Origin: SZUA-100 sp965248135
GTDB lineage: Bacteria > Pseudomonadota > Alphaproteobacteria > Rhizobiales > Rhizobiaceae
Direction: 5' to 3'
Assembly: GCA_965248135.1 (NCBI GenBank)
Contig: CBDFIN010000012.1
Location: 1,612,001-1,676,000, forward strand
DNA: 64,000 nucleotides
This document shows positions 8,809 to 17,171 of this stretch, piece by piece (position 1 is the first letter of the stretch; the number at the start of each line of letters is the position of its first letter). Made by a program: the position numbers and the translations under genes. The notes under the pieces were generated by a model. That model saw nothing but the letters and a program-made list of their open reading frames with translations, did not search any database and was not told the DNA's origin.

Positions 8809-9270
8809 TTATTTTGAAGGCTTTCGAGTTTCCTCTCTCATCATTTCACCAAGTGATTTACACCCTCCAACTTCCTTGATGGTTGATTTGTAGGCTTTTC
8901 GAGCGTCGGACTCGGTGAAAGTCGAGTCTATTTGCCCCTGAAGTGCAAATTCGACAAGTGTCATTGAGCGCATTTTGCTCTCATTCTCCATAATGGTGTC
9001 GAATAATTCGCTGCCCTGTTCACATCCATGACTGTTGAAGAGGTTCTCCAATACAGGTTTGAGTGGAGGAAGCTTATATCCGCAATAATTCTCAGCAAGA
9101 AAATGCATGCTCATGAGAAGTCCTAAACCAAAGAATGGTCCTCCAGCTTTTTCACCCTTTTCAAAATCGATTTTTTGGTCACACTTATCATAATGGTGAT
9201 TAGCAAAAATAGGCGGTGTAATGAGTAAACTTATTGAGGAAACCAAAATAACTTGAACCAGTGCTTTCAT
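8809..9270 (-). CDS. Small secreted hypothetical protein
   Basis: About 153 residues from the ATG at 9270 (the frame extends nine codons further). The N-terminus MKALVQVILVSSISLLITPP with cleavage near IFA-NHH is a clear signal peptide, so the product is periplasmic or secreted. Four cysteines (DKCDQ, NYCGYKLPP, HGCEQG, GGCKSL) could make two disulfides. It lies between two transposons with no operon partner. Family not recognised. Confidence 0.6.
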   Translation of the reverse strand: MKALVQVILVSSISLLITPPIFANHHYDKCDQKIDFEKGEKAGGPFFGLGLLMSMHFLAENYCGYKLPPLKPVLENLFNSHGCEQGSELFDTIMENESKMRSMTLVEFALQGQIDSTFTESDARKAYKSTIKEVGGCKSLGEMMREETRKPSK

Positions 9271-9942
9271 CACTTTTTCCTTTTGGAACCTTACCAACTA
9301 ATTTGTTGACCAAAAAAAATCCCAGGCTAGTACCCTGATTCATCTATATTACTGGGTACAGGCTTTTGAGTTTATTCCGTGCGGCATCTGTTGAAAAGTG
9401 CCAATCGGCCTTTGCGTTGTGTTTGTTGCGGTGATTTTGCCATGCGGCGCTTTCGGTTTCAAGCAAAGCTTTATCCGAGATACGGCGATCCAGACATTGC
9501 GATGTGAGCACACTCAATTCAGTTTCGGCCATATTGAGCCATGAGCCGTGCTTTGGCGTAAAATGCCATTCAAACCGCTCAACCAGACGACGTGCTTCGC
9601 TCGGTTCGAAGGCCTGATAAAGCGAGGCGGGGCAATGGGTGTTGAGATTATCCTGCACAAGGATGATTTTCCCGGCCCCTGCAAAATGGGTATCGGCCAG
9701 ATCTTTCAGAACATGGGCATAATCAGCGGCGCTTTGTTACCTTGATGTGCCGCCAGCCCTCGAGCGGAGCGAACAGCATGAACAGATTGGCGGTGCCATT
9801 GCGTTCATACTCATAATCGAAACGCTGGACCTGACCTGGCTTCATTGGAACCGGTGTGCGGGTTTCCTTGACAAGCTGTTTTGATGTCTCGTTGAACCGC
9901 CCTGTGTTTACCGGAGAGTAAAACTCTCTAAAGGTAGACCCT

Positions 9943-10314
9943 ATGAAACAGGAAAAACACACCCCTACATATAGCCCTGAATTCCGCACACGCGGCGTTC
10001 GTCTTTTCAACGATCATCGCGCAGATTACGCCAGCAATAACGCTGCCTATAAGGCGATAGCATCCAAGCTGGGCTGCTCTCCCGACAGTCTTCGCGCCTG
10101 GTGTCTTCAGGCTGAACGCGATGCTGGTAAACTGGCTGGCCCGACCAGCCAGGAGAAAGCCCGGATCAAGGAATTGGAGCGAGAAGTTCGTGAACTTCGC
10201 CAAGCCAATGAGATATTAAAGAAGGCCTCTCGCGTTGACCTTGTCACTCAGACCAATGGCGTTTTGGCGGTCAACTTTGCCCAGGCGGTGCTCGACCGCC
10301 CGTTTCGCAAATGA
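9943..10314 (+). CDS. IS3-family transposase OrfA
   Basis: A 123-residue DNA-binding subunit. The helix-turn-helix region is around YKAIASKLGCSPDSLRAWC, followed by a leucine-zipper-like segment (IKELEREVRELRQANEILKK). It overlaps orfB by four bases (ATGA). After EILKKAS there is a stretch RVDLVTQTNGVLAVN before FAQAVLDRPFRK; in relatives I know, ILKKAS runs directly into a segment like FAQAELDRPFRK, so this looks like a 15-residue insertion. Confidence 0.9.
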   Translation: MKQEKHTPTYSPEFRTRGVRLFNDHRADYASNNAAYKAIASKLGCSPDSLRAWCLQAERDAGKLAGPTSQEKARIKELEREVRELRQANEILKKASRVDLVTQTNGVLAVNFAQAVLDRPFRK

Positions 10315-11210
10315 CGAGCTTTGTTAAAGAGCATCGAGATGCTTTTGGGGTCGAGCCGATCTGCCGTGTTTTACCGATCGCCCCTTCGACATATTATGCC
10401 CGTCAGGCGATTGCCCGCAATCCCGATCTGGCATCTGAGCGAGCCAAATGTGATGCTCGCCATTGTGAAGATATTGAGCGTGTTTGGGATGATAATCATC
10501 AACTTTACGGTGCCCGTAAAGTTTGGCACGGTTTACGCCGTGAGGGAAAACAAATTGCCCGTTGTAGCGTGGAGAGACTCATGAAAGTAATGAAAATACA
10601 AGGTGTTGTGCGAGGCAAGAAAGTCATCACCACCAACCCTGATGCCAGTCAGCCATGTCCAGATGACAAGGTCAATCGGGTGTTCAGCGCACAGCGCCCA
10701 AACCAGCTGTGGGTATCTGACTTCACCTATGTATCCAGCTGGCAAGCAATGGTTTATGTGGCATTTGTCATTGATGTATTTGCTCGCAAGATTGTCGGCT
10801 GGCGGGTATCAACTTCTATGACAACAAGCTTTGTTCTCGACGCTCTGAACCAGGCTATATGTCAGCGCGGTCCGAATGGTGGATTAATCCACCATTCGGA
10901 TCGCGGCAGTCAATATCTGTCGATCAAATACACCGAACGGCTAGTAGAGGCCGGGATCGATCCATCTGTTGGCAGTGTCGGTGACAGCTATGACAACGCC
11001 ATGGCAGAAAGCATAATTGGCCTGTTCAAGACCGAAGTCATCAAGCAATCAGGGCCGTGGAAATCTGTTGACCAGGTCGAATGGGAAACCCTGAAATGGG
11101 TCGACTGGTACAACAATCAGCGCTTGCTCGAACCAATCGGATACATCACGCCCAATGAAGCAGAGGAAAATTATTATGAAGACTTGAAAACCATACAAAA
11201 AGCAGCTTAA
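10311..11210 (+). CDS. IS3-family transposase OrfB (DDE integrase)
   Basis: 299-residue catalytic subunit with an rve integrase core. Catalytic residues are visible as WVSDFTYV (Asp), HHSDRGSQY (Asp) and MAESIIGLFKTE (Glu, with the usual K/R spacing). The N-terminal half carries the HTH_21 segment (LYGARKVWHGLRREG). It is intact, so this copy can probably move itself and its twin. Confidence 0.93.
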   Translation: MTSFVKEHRDAFGVEPICRVLPIAPSTYYARQAIARNPDLASERAKCDARHCEDIERVWDDNHQLYGARKVWHGLRREGKQIARCSVERLMKVMKIQGVVRGKKVITTNPDASQPCPDDKVNRVFSAQRPNQLWVSDFTYVSSWQAMVYVAFVIDVFARKIVGWRVSTSMTTSFVLDALNQAICQRGPNGGLIHHSDRGSQYLSIKYTERLVEAGIDPSVGSVGDSYDNAMAESIIGLFKTEVIKQSGPWKSVDQVEWETLKWVDWYNNQRLLEPIGYITPNEAEENYYEDLKTIQKAA

Positions 11211-11927
11211 GATTTGAACCAATTACTCTCCGATAAACACGGGGCGGTTCACGTCGAGGCAGACCAGCGGGCGTTTGGGGTCATGGGGGCGGGTATAAAC
11301 CTCTAAAACATCCTCCATCGCGGCGACAAAGGCGGCGTTTTGTTTGGGGGGGATGACCCAATACTTACACCGATGGGGTTTGAGAGTGTTTTTTTAAAAC
11401 CCGACCGATTGTTGAATCGCTGGCTTTCTCAACAATGCCAAGCTCCACCACCTTTTCTTCCAGAAGCCGCAACGACCAGCGAGCATGGCCGACTGGCGGT
11501 TCAGAGCAGGCCAACTGGATAAGGCGAGCCTCCTTTTCACCATCAAATATCGGTTCAATCGGTGGCTTTTCGCGCTTCTTGCGATTGATCGCCGCCTCAA
11601 GCCCATGCTCTATCAGACGCCGACGGATACGACAAACCGTCGAAACGCTGGTCTCAAGCGCTTCGCCAATCCGTTCATCACTCCAGCCCTCACCATCCGT
11701 CGAAACATCGGCCTTCAGCAAAATCCGCGCCTTCAAAAGACGCCCGGCCGCATCGCGCCCGGTGTTGATTATGGTTTTAAGTGAACTTCTTTCCTCACTG
11801 CTCAACCGAACAACATATTTCTTTACCCCACCCGCACCAGTCACCATAATAGCCTCAATCAGAAAAACAAAATCAATGAAGCTGAATCAGTACTCGGCAA
11901 ACATGTCAAATTAAAAGAAGCGAGGCA

Positions 11928-12096
11928 CTAGTGGTCTGGCCGAAACGCTTGAATCCCTTTTCAGCACGTTCTTTTTCAAGCGTTTTGGCCACAAAGACCA
12001 CTAGCAACTTATTGAATTCTAGTGGTTCTTATGATTCCAACATTTGCCATAAGTACGAGCCGCTAGCGGATGCAAATGTTGGCACAGAACCACTAG
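11928..12096. repeat. CTAG composite palindromic element, copy 1 (hairpins A+B)
   Basis: Two hairpins joined by a 14-base linker. Hairpin A (11928-12004) has outer stem CTAGTGGTCT/AGACCACTAG and inner stem GGCCGAAACGCTTGAA against TTCAAGCGTTTTGGCC. Hairpin B (12019-12096) has outer stem CTAGTGGTTCT/AGAACCACTAG and inner stem CCAACATTTGC/GCAAATGTTGG. Linker CAACTTATTGAATT. Total 169 bp including CTAG at both ends. It lies at the junction of the IS5 transposase remnant and the IS630 flank. Confidence 0.9.
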
Positions 12097-12942
12097 CAGC
12101 TTGTTGCGTTTTGCATTGTGATGGCTGCAATAGCCCTTGTCCTTAAGCTTGTTTTCGGTATCTGCCGAGCGGTAGGCGCTGTCGCCCCAAAAGCCCGACG
12201 CGGTGTTGTCCGCATCGATCAGTTCGTCAAGCTTTTGGCTGTCATGCACGCTGGCAGAACTAGCCTCATATTCGCGGATCAGCTTGTGCCGCCGGTCCAC
12301 ATTGATATGGTTCTTGTAGCCAAAATGGCTCTTGCCATGTTTCTTCGTCCAGCGCGCATCCACATCCTTTTGCCGCTTCTTGCGCGGTTCTTTTATTCCA
12401 GCCCTTGGGCGTCTTGCCCGCCTTTACCGCCTTTACCGCCTCATTCTCATCGCGCTGTTGCGCCCGATCGGTACAGGCACAATTGAAGCATCGACAATCT
12501 GACCGCCCATCGCGAGATATCCATTGTCGCGCAAACAGGCGTCAAACTTGTCAAACAGCGTCTTGACCATCCCCGCCTGCGCCAGCTTCTCGCGATAAAG
12601 CCACACCGTCTTGGCGTCGGGCACCGGGTCTTCAACCCCCAGATCAAGAAAGCGCATGAAGGAAAGTCGGTCGCTGATCTGATGCTCGATCTGGTCGTCT
12701 GACAAATTGTAAAGCTGTTGCAGGGCGAGCACCTTGAACATCAAAACCTCGTCCCATGGCGGACGACCGGCATTCGATTTACGCTTCTCACAAGGTGTGC
12801 GCCACACGATTTTGAGTTCAGGCCGGAAAAGCTCCCACGGAATGGTTTTTTTCAGCAAAACTAACGGATCGCCGAATTTATCCAGCCCCGCATATCTGTC
12901 GCCAAGATCAAAAAAACCAAATTGCCCCATAATCACGCCCAA
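12097..12942 (-). pseudogene. IS5-family transposase, frameshifted and 3'-truncated
   Basis: Minus-strand transposase beginning MGQFGFFDLGDRYAGLDKFG (ATG near 12930), with RRPPWDEVLMFKVLALQQLY-like N-terminal text and GQIVDASIVPVPIGRN carrying a catalytic Asp. The frame changes twice between about 12365 and 12450, resumes at DARWTKKHGKSHFGYKNHIN, reaches SGFWGDSAYRSADTENKLK and ends abruptly at AKRNKLL where the CTAG palindrome begins. The last part of the gene is missing. The element's outer end is probably near 13013 (AGCCTCGAAAAATTAGCCC in inverted sense). Confidence 0.85.
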
Positions 12943-13013
12943 TCACCGATCCAGTTCCGTACCTGTGGTGATTCTAGACGATCTGGCTGAAATGGGCTAA
13001 TTTTTCGAGGCTC

Positions 13014-13223
13014 CCATTATTGAAACGGGCAACGAAAGCCGGCGCATCAAGCATCGTAACTGACCAAACCAGAAGGGATCAAAGCGCTGCGATAATTGAA
13101 GTCTCCGCGCTCCGATCCCTTCTTGCCTTCGCAACCAGAACGATAACCTCAATCCAAAATGCAGAACAGCAAGGGGCCAAAATTGCACGCCGATAAGGGG
13201 TTAAACTTCAATGCTGATTGACA
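13014..13223 (+). mobile_element. IS21 remnant: istB 3' end and right terminus
   Basis: From about 13021 this matches the end of istB (KHRN-stop) and the right end of the IS21 element at 38405-38602, with a few substitutions, ending at the same GATTGACA. Everything upstream of the istB tail is missing, replaced by the IS5 end. Confidence 0.85.
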
Positions 13224-13357
13224 GCATCTGGCAAGCCGAGACCGTGCGCACGTTTTCCGCATCATTGAGCGCAGCGCGGTGGAGCTGACAGATATCGGGG
13301 CATTTGGCCTCAAAGTCGGGGTCGAATTTCGGCGTCAGCCAGGGGCGTAGACGATGC
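13224..13357 (-). pseudogene. IS630-type transposase fragment
   Basis: On the minus strand a short frame reads RPWLTPKFDPDFEAKCPDIC, which matches the segment before the catalytic core of IS630-type transposases. Only about 45 codons remain. It is bounded by the IS21 scrap on one side and the ISAs1 scrap on the other. Confidence 0.55.
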
Positions 13358-13551
13358 GGCTTCGCGACGACGACAGCCGCGTGCGAAAGGATCAGGCACC
13401 GAAGAATTTCACCACCATCAAACACATGGCGATGAACCTGCTGAACAAAGCAAAAGACAAAAAGTCGCTCCGTGTCATGCGAAAAAAGGCCGGCTGGAAT
13501 AATCGTTTCCTGCTTCAGATAATCGGAGCGTGGTATTCATGCGATTCCCCT
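13350..13551 (+). pseudogene. ISAs1-type transposase C-terminal fragment
   Basis: The plus-strand frame RVRKDQAPKNFTTIKHMAMN ... KKAGWNNRFLLQI matches the C-terminus of ISAs1-family transposases and can be aligned by eye with the intact one at 49179-50279 (ARKDNAPINFAALRRIALN ... RAGWNDDFLLSLL). It ends with TGCGATTCCCCTG, the same kind of terminal repeat as that element. Confidence 0.75.
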
Positions 13552-13610
13552 GTTTTCTGATACCGTAGCCCTTGACACTGTACTAAATTCCATATAACTA
13601 GTTATATAGT

Positions 13611-13760
13611 TATAATATGATTGCTTCAAAGTCATCAAGTTATCAGGAGCGAACAGCGACTGGCGTTTTTGCGCCGCCCCCGCGGAGGCCTGGGCTGCGC
13701 CCGGATTAGCTGTGAGCAAAGAGACTACTGATCGAATCATTTTGAAGGTGTCCAGCTATA
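13611..13760 (+). repeat. Dispersed repeat D, copy 1
   Basis: Shares with 28643-28829 and 51071-51199 (inverted) an ATGATT..TTCAAAG..TCATCA head, TTATCAGGAGCG, a GC-rich centre (GCGCCGCCCCCGCGGAGGCC) and the tail GATCGAATCATTTTGAAGG then TGTCCAGCTATA. A perfect palindrome ATATAACTAGTTATAT (13592-13607) lies just before it. The copy ends 12 bases before the arsR start codon. Confidence 0.8.
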
Positions 13761-13772
13761 TAAGGGGAAACC

Positions 13773-14075
13773 ATGGATATCGAACAAGCAGCCCAGGGAT
13801 TTGCGGCCATCGGATCAGAGGCCCGGCTTCAGGTCGTTCTGGCGCTGGTCAAGGCCGGCAGAAAGGGTCTTGCCGTCGGTGACATCCAATCTCGCACTGG
13901 CATGGCAGCGTCAACATTAGCACATCATTTACGCTTTCTTGCTGCCGGCGACCTGATAGAGCAAGAAAAAGCCGGCCGCACGGTCATCAATCGCGCCGCC
14001 TTTGAACAATTGGAAGCGCTCGCCGCCTATCTGTTGAAAGAATGCTGCGCCGAAGAAACCAACCCTGAGGATTAA
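13773..14075 (+). CDS. ArsR-family transcriptional regulator
   Basis: A 100-residue winged-helix repressor. The N-terminus AAQGFAAIGSEARLQVVLALV and the recognition region GMAASTLAHHLRFLAAGDLI are typical of ArsR/SmtB proteins. The usual CxC arsenic/metal-binding pair in the recognition helix is absent; a Cys-Cys pair sits near the C-terminus (KECCAEE), which may be the sensor. It ends four bases before the permease gene and probably regulates it. Repeat D immediately upstream occupies the promoter area. Confidence 0.88.
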   Translation: MDIEQAAQGFAAIGSEARLQVVLALVKAGRKGLAVGDIQSRTGMAASTLAHHLRFLAAGDLIEQEKAGRTVINRAAFEQLEALAAYLLKECCAEETNPED

Positions 14076-14079
14076 TGAT

Positions 14080-15114
14080 ATGAGCGACACTGTCTTTGCA
14101 ACATCAAACACTTACGAGAGCTGGAAACGATGGCTGGCCACACCCTGGACCGTCGTCATCGGCGCGCCGTTGCTGGTGTTTCTGCTCGACCGGCCGCAAA
14201 CCGGTTTTGTCATCACTTTCGCCTTCAAGGCTTTTATAAGCACCCTGCCCTATATCCTGTTTGCTGTCCTGCTGATTGCCGGATTGAAGGCCGCGGGCGC
14301 GGAAGCGATGATTGCCAACGCCTTTAAGGGCCGTGAGAACCGGATGATTTTGCTGGCCGCGCTGTTTGGCGGGCTGGCACCATTTTGTTCGTGCGAGGTC
14401 ATACCCTTCATCGCCGGATTGCTGGCGCTTGGTGCACCACTTTCTGCCGTGATGGCGTTTTGGCTGTCGTCACCGCTGATCGACCCGCCAACGCTGTTTA
14501 TTACTGCTGCCGCGCTCGGCTGGCCGTTTGCTGTCGGCAAGGCGGTATCGGCCGTAGTGCTTGGTCTGGTCGGTGGCTTTGCTGTCAAGATGATGATGCG
14601 CGGGCAGATGTTTGCCACACCGCTTCGCCAATATAAAAGTGGTGGCTGTGGCTGCGGCCCGTCACCATTTGCAGGAAAACCGCGCTGGCAATTCTGGCAA
14701 GAACAAGAAAGGCGTGAGACTTTCCGTGCTGAATTTCTCAGCAATACCATATTTCTGGTCAAGTGGCTGGCGCTGGCCTACACGCTTGAGGCACTGTTGG
14801 TGAGTTATGTACCCGCATCGCTCATTGCCGGTGCGGTAGGCGGCGAAGGTGTCGTGCCAATTGCCACGGCTGCGCTTGTCGGCATGCCCGCCTACCTCAA
14901 TGGCTATGTGGCGCCACCGCTGCTTGCCGGTCTGATGGAACAGGGCATGAGCGCCGGTGCGGCGATGGCCTTCATGGTGGCCGGTGCCGTAAGCTCCATT
15001 CCGGCCATGGCGGCGGTCTGGTCGCTGGTCAAACCGGGGGTCTTTGCCACCTATTTAGTGTTGGGCATTGGTGGCGCTATTCTATCCGGTATTGTTTTTC
15101 AATTGATCGTATGA
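14080..15114 (+). CDS. Permease, DUF318/ArsP-like
   Basis: Integral membrane protein of 344 residues with about eight to ten hydrophobic spans and two homologous halves. The first half contains GGLAPFCSCEVIPFIAGLLA, and a cytoplasmic loop carries the cysteine-rich SGGCGCGPSPF; the second half has ALVGMPAYLNGYVAPPLL. Relatives of this permease superfamily include ArsP, which exports trivalent organoarsenicals, and a cysteine-containing FCSCEV segment is shared. With an ArsR partner, export of a metalloid or organometalloid is likely, but the exact substrate is open. Confidence 0.82.
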   Translation: MSDTVFATSNTYESWKRWLATPWTVVIGAPLLVFLLDRPQTGFVITFAFKAFISTLPYILFAVLLIAGLKAAGAEAMIANAFKGRENRMILLAALFGGLAPFCSCEVIPFIAGLLALGAPLSAVMAFWLSSPLIDPPTLFITAAALGWPFAVGKAVSAVVLGLVGGFAVKMMMRGQMFATPLRQYKSGGCGCGPSPFAGKPRWQFWQEQERRETFRAEFLSNTIFLVKWLALAYTLEALLVSYVPASLIAGAVGGEGVVPIATAALVGMPAYLNGYVAPPLLAGLMEQGMSAGAAMAFMVAGAVSSIPAMAAVWSLVKPGVFATYLVLGIGGAILSGIVFQLIV

Positions 15115-15248
15115 GTTGAGGAATATTTCAACCTTTCCTCATCCAGCCCATTGCCGCCATAAATCCAGTCGACCGCATCAAACCATTGTTGCGGTGTCCT
15201 TTGGCGCATAGGGGCGTTCTTTAATCAGGCCTGGTAATATATGCCGGA
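15115..15248 (-). other. Short coding-like stretch, unassigned
   Basis: On the minus strand one frame reads TPQQWFDAVDWIYGGNGLDE followed by ERLKYSSTH, which has protein-like composition but no start and no recognised family. It could be the remains of a gene lost next to the gentisate operon. Confidence 0.25.
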
Positions 15249-15785
15249 TTATTCGGCCTCACCGATATGCAGGATCACCGGTGCAAGGCCGTCGATTTCG
15301 CCGGTTATGCTGTCTCCCGCTTTTACCGGCCCGACACCGGCTGGCGTGCCGGTGTAAATCAGGTCTCCCGGGCGCAGGTGATAGTAGCCCGACAGATGGC
15401 TGATGATTTCAGCAACGCTCCATATCAGGTCGTCGAGCTTCGCATGCTGTTTGCGCTCATCGCCGATAGAAAGGCTGATAGATTGCGGACCGACAGCGCC
15501 GAATTCTGCTGCCGGTGTGATTTCGCTGATAACGGCTGAATCCTCCACATCCTTGCCAAGATCCCAGGATCGCTGCTTTTCCCGCGCCGCTATTTGCAGA
15601 TCGCGGCGGGTCATGTCGAGGCCGCAGGCATAGCCGAATACGGCCTTTTCCGCCTCATCAACAGAAGTCCGGAACGCATGGCCACCGATAGCGACCACTA
15701 GCTCCATTTCATGATGGAAATTGCCGGTGCCGGGCGGATAGGGAGTGGTCGCTCCCGACAGCGCGATTGCCGACGGTGTTTTGGT

Positions 15786-17001
15786 GCCCCGGTTCAACTC
15801 CGAAACGCAACATTTGTTTGCTGATGGAATATGATTTTTGTTTGCGGATTTGGTGGGCGGGGTCAAGGGCATTGTCGCGTAGCGATGCGCAGCACCCTTG
15901 AGGCCGACCGGAAAATCCGCAAAACTCGTCAAACCATTCCATTATGCCTTTGATTATTTAGCCAGATGGCTGCAATCCTCGTATGGGACACCACATCTCA
16001 CGGAGGATATTATGCCCAAAGGACATCACCATCTGGCCTATGATCAAAGATGCCAGATTTACACACTTTTGCAAACCGGTCTCTGCCGCGCCCAAATTGC
16101 CCGCCAGATTGGCGTTGAGCGTTCGACTATCACCCGAGAGTTGCAGCGCAACAAGGGCAAATGTGGTTATCGCTTTAAACAAGCGCATGACAAGGCGTGT
16201 GAGCGGCGCAAAAAGGCCTCTTGTGTGCCGCGTAAAATGACCGTTGAGCGCGTCGAACTCATTGAAAGCCTGCTGACGAAATGGCAGTGGAGCCCCGATC
16301 AGATCAGCGGCTGGCTGGCTCGAAACGGGCTCTTCGTCTCACACGAGTGGATTTACCGCCACATCTGGGCGGACAAAAAAAAGGGTGGCAAATTATGGAC
16401 TTGCCTGCGCCATCGCGGCAAAAAATACAATCGACGCGGCACGAAAACAGCCGGTCGCGGCCTCATTCCAGGGCGGGTTGACATTGAGGAACGTCCCGAA
16501 ATCGTCGAAACCAAAAGCCGTGTTGGCGACTGGGAGGGCGATACTATCATCGGCAAAAACCACAAGGGTGCCATTCTTTCTCATGTCGATCGAAAATCAA
16601 AATACACCAAGCTGGTTCTGTTGCGCGACAAATCAAAGGACAGCGTGCAAAAGGCCTGCGGCAAGACGCTTTCAAAGCTCAAAGCGTTCATCAAAACCAT
16701 CACGTATGACAATGGCAAAGAATTCGCCGGGCACAAAAAGATCGCCAAAATATTGCAATGCGACATCTATTTCGCCAAGCCCTATCACTCATGGCAGCGC
16801 GGCCTCAACGAACATACCAACGGTCTTGTTCGCCAATACTTCCCAAAGGGTACCGATTTCACTAAGCTGACAAAAGCCGAAGTTCAGATCGTCGAAGACA
16901 AGCTGAACCAACGTCCAAGAAAATGTCTCGAATACAAAACCCCATATGAGGCCTTTTCAAAGGAATGTGAGCAAAATGTTGCATTTCAATGTTGAAGGGG
17001 C
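15786..17001 (+). mobile_element. IS30-family element
   Basis: 1,216 bp flanked by a 3-bp target duplication GGT (15783-15785 and 17002-17004). The inverted ends share GCCCC, TTCAAC, GAAA and GCAACATTT in order over about 30 bases. One intact transposase gene. It interrupts the fumarylpyruvate hydrolase gene. Confidence 0.93.
16012..16995 (+). CDS. IS30-family transposase
   Basis: 327 residues from the ATG at 16012, preceded by ggagga. The N-terminal helix-turn-helix pair includes YDQRCQIYTLLQTGLCRAQI and IGVERSTITRELQRNKG. The DDE core shows VGDWEGDTIIG (Asp), KTITYDNGKEFAGH (Asp) and QRGLNEHTNGLVRQYFPKG (Glu), all canonical for IS30. Appears functional. Confidence 0.94.
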   Translation: MPKGHHHLAYDQRCQIYTLLQTGLCRAQIARQIGVERSTITRELQRNKGKCGYRFKQAHDKACERRKKASCVPRKMTVERVELIESLLTKWQWSPDQISGWLARNGLFVSHEWIYRHIWADKKKGGKLWTCLRHRGKKYNRRGTKTAGRGLIPGRVDIEERPEIVETKSRVGDWEGDTIIGKNHKGAILSHVDRKSKYTKLVLLRDKSKDSVQKACGKTLSKLKAFIKTITYDNGKEFAGHKKIAKILQCDIYFAKPYHSWQRGLNEHTNGLVRQYFPKGTDFTKLTKAEVQIVEDKLNQRPRKCLEYKTPYEAFSKECEQNVAFQC

Positions 17002-17171
17002 GGTGAAATAAAACGGCGCTTCCCGGTCTACGGCAAAACCCATTTCGGCGGCATGGGCAGCATAATTGCGGCCAACGCAGAAAATACGGTGAACCGGAAA
17101 GGCCGGATCGGAGCCTTTTACCGGCACCAACGGGGTTGGCGGCACTGCAAACAATTGGCTGGCGTTCATCG

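Larger units (their letters stand above)
9893..11251 (+). mobile_element. IS3-family element, copy 1
   Basis: 1,359 bp with ends TGAACCGCCCTGTGTTTACC and the matching inverted end (ggataaacacggggcggttca type, 11228-11251). A 3-bp duplication CGT flanks it, inside the IS630 transposase gene. A copy with the same ends, length and identical encoded proteins lies at 36443-37801 in the same orientation. Confidence 0.9.
9344..11847 (-). pseudogene. IS630-family transposase, disrupted
   Basis: Reading on the minus strand, the N-terminal helix-turn-helix part is at 11847-11365 (VVRLSSEERSSLKTIINTG ... IGRVLKK). It then changes frame at an A7 run near 11395; the continuing frame (TLKPHRCKYWVI, PPKQNAAFVAAMEDVLEVY, RPLVCLDE) runs into the IS3 insertion at 11251. 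It resumes at 9892 (TSKQLVKETRTPVPMKPGQ) and changes frame again near 9722, before ADYAHVLKDLADTHF and the terminal QDNLNTHCPASLYQAF ... FTPKHGSWLNMAE. Some IS630 members use programmed frameshifting, so the A7 shift may be natural. The second shift and the insertion are not. Confidence 0.85.
9327..11897 (-). mobile_element. IS630-family element, inactivated and split by IS3
   Basis: Approximate limits come from imperfect inverted ends: AGTACCCTGATTCATCT near 9330 and its counterpart GCTGAATCAGTACT near 11881-11894. The element carries one transposase on the minus strand, which is interrupted by the IS3 copy at 9893-11251. Confidence 0.6.
15249..17169 (-). pseudogene. Fumarylpyruvate hydrolase (FAH family), interrupted by IS30
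   Basis: Would hydrolyse fumarylpyruvate to fumarate and pyruvate, the last step of the gentisate route. The N-terminal part (17169-17005) reads VHRIFCVGRNYAAHAAEMG then APFYFT, and the C-terminal part (15782-15249) reads KTPSAIALSGATTPYPPGTG, NFHHEMELVVAIG, RDLQIAAREKQRSWDLGKD and LIYTGTPAGVGPV. Removing 15786-17001 and one GGT duplicate restores an open frame across FYFT-KTPSAIAL, of about 230 codons and normal length. The start is two bases after the gentisate dioxygenase stop, so both were one operon. No other such hydrolase is in the window. Confidence 0.93.

Noticed and set aside
15690..15715. A CTAGTGG-like sequence (ccactag) inside the fumarylpyruvate hydrolase gene
   Set aside because: It is the codons for E-L-V-V in MELVVAIG; there is no hairpin partner, so it is not a copy of the palindromic element.
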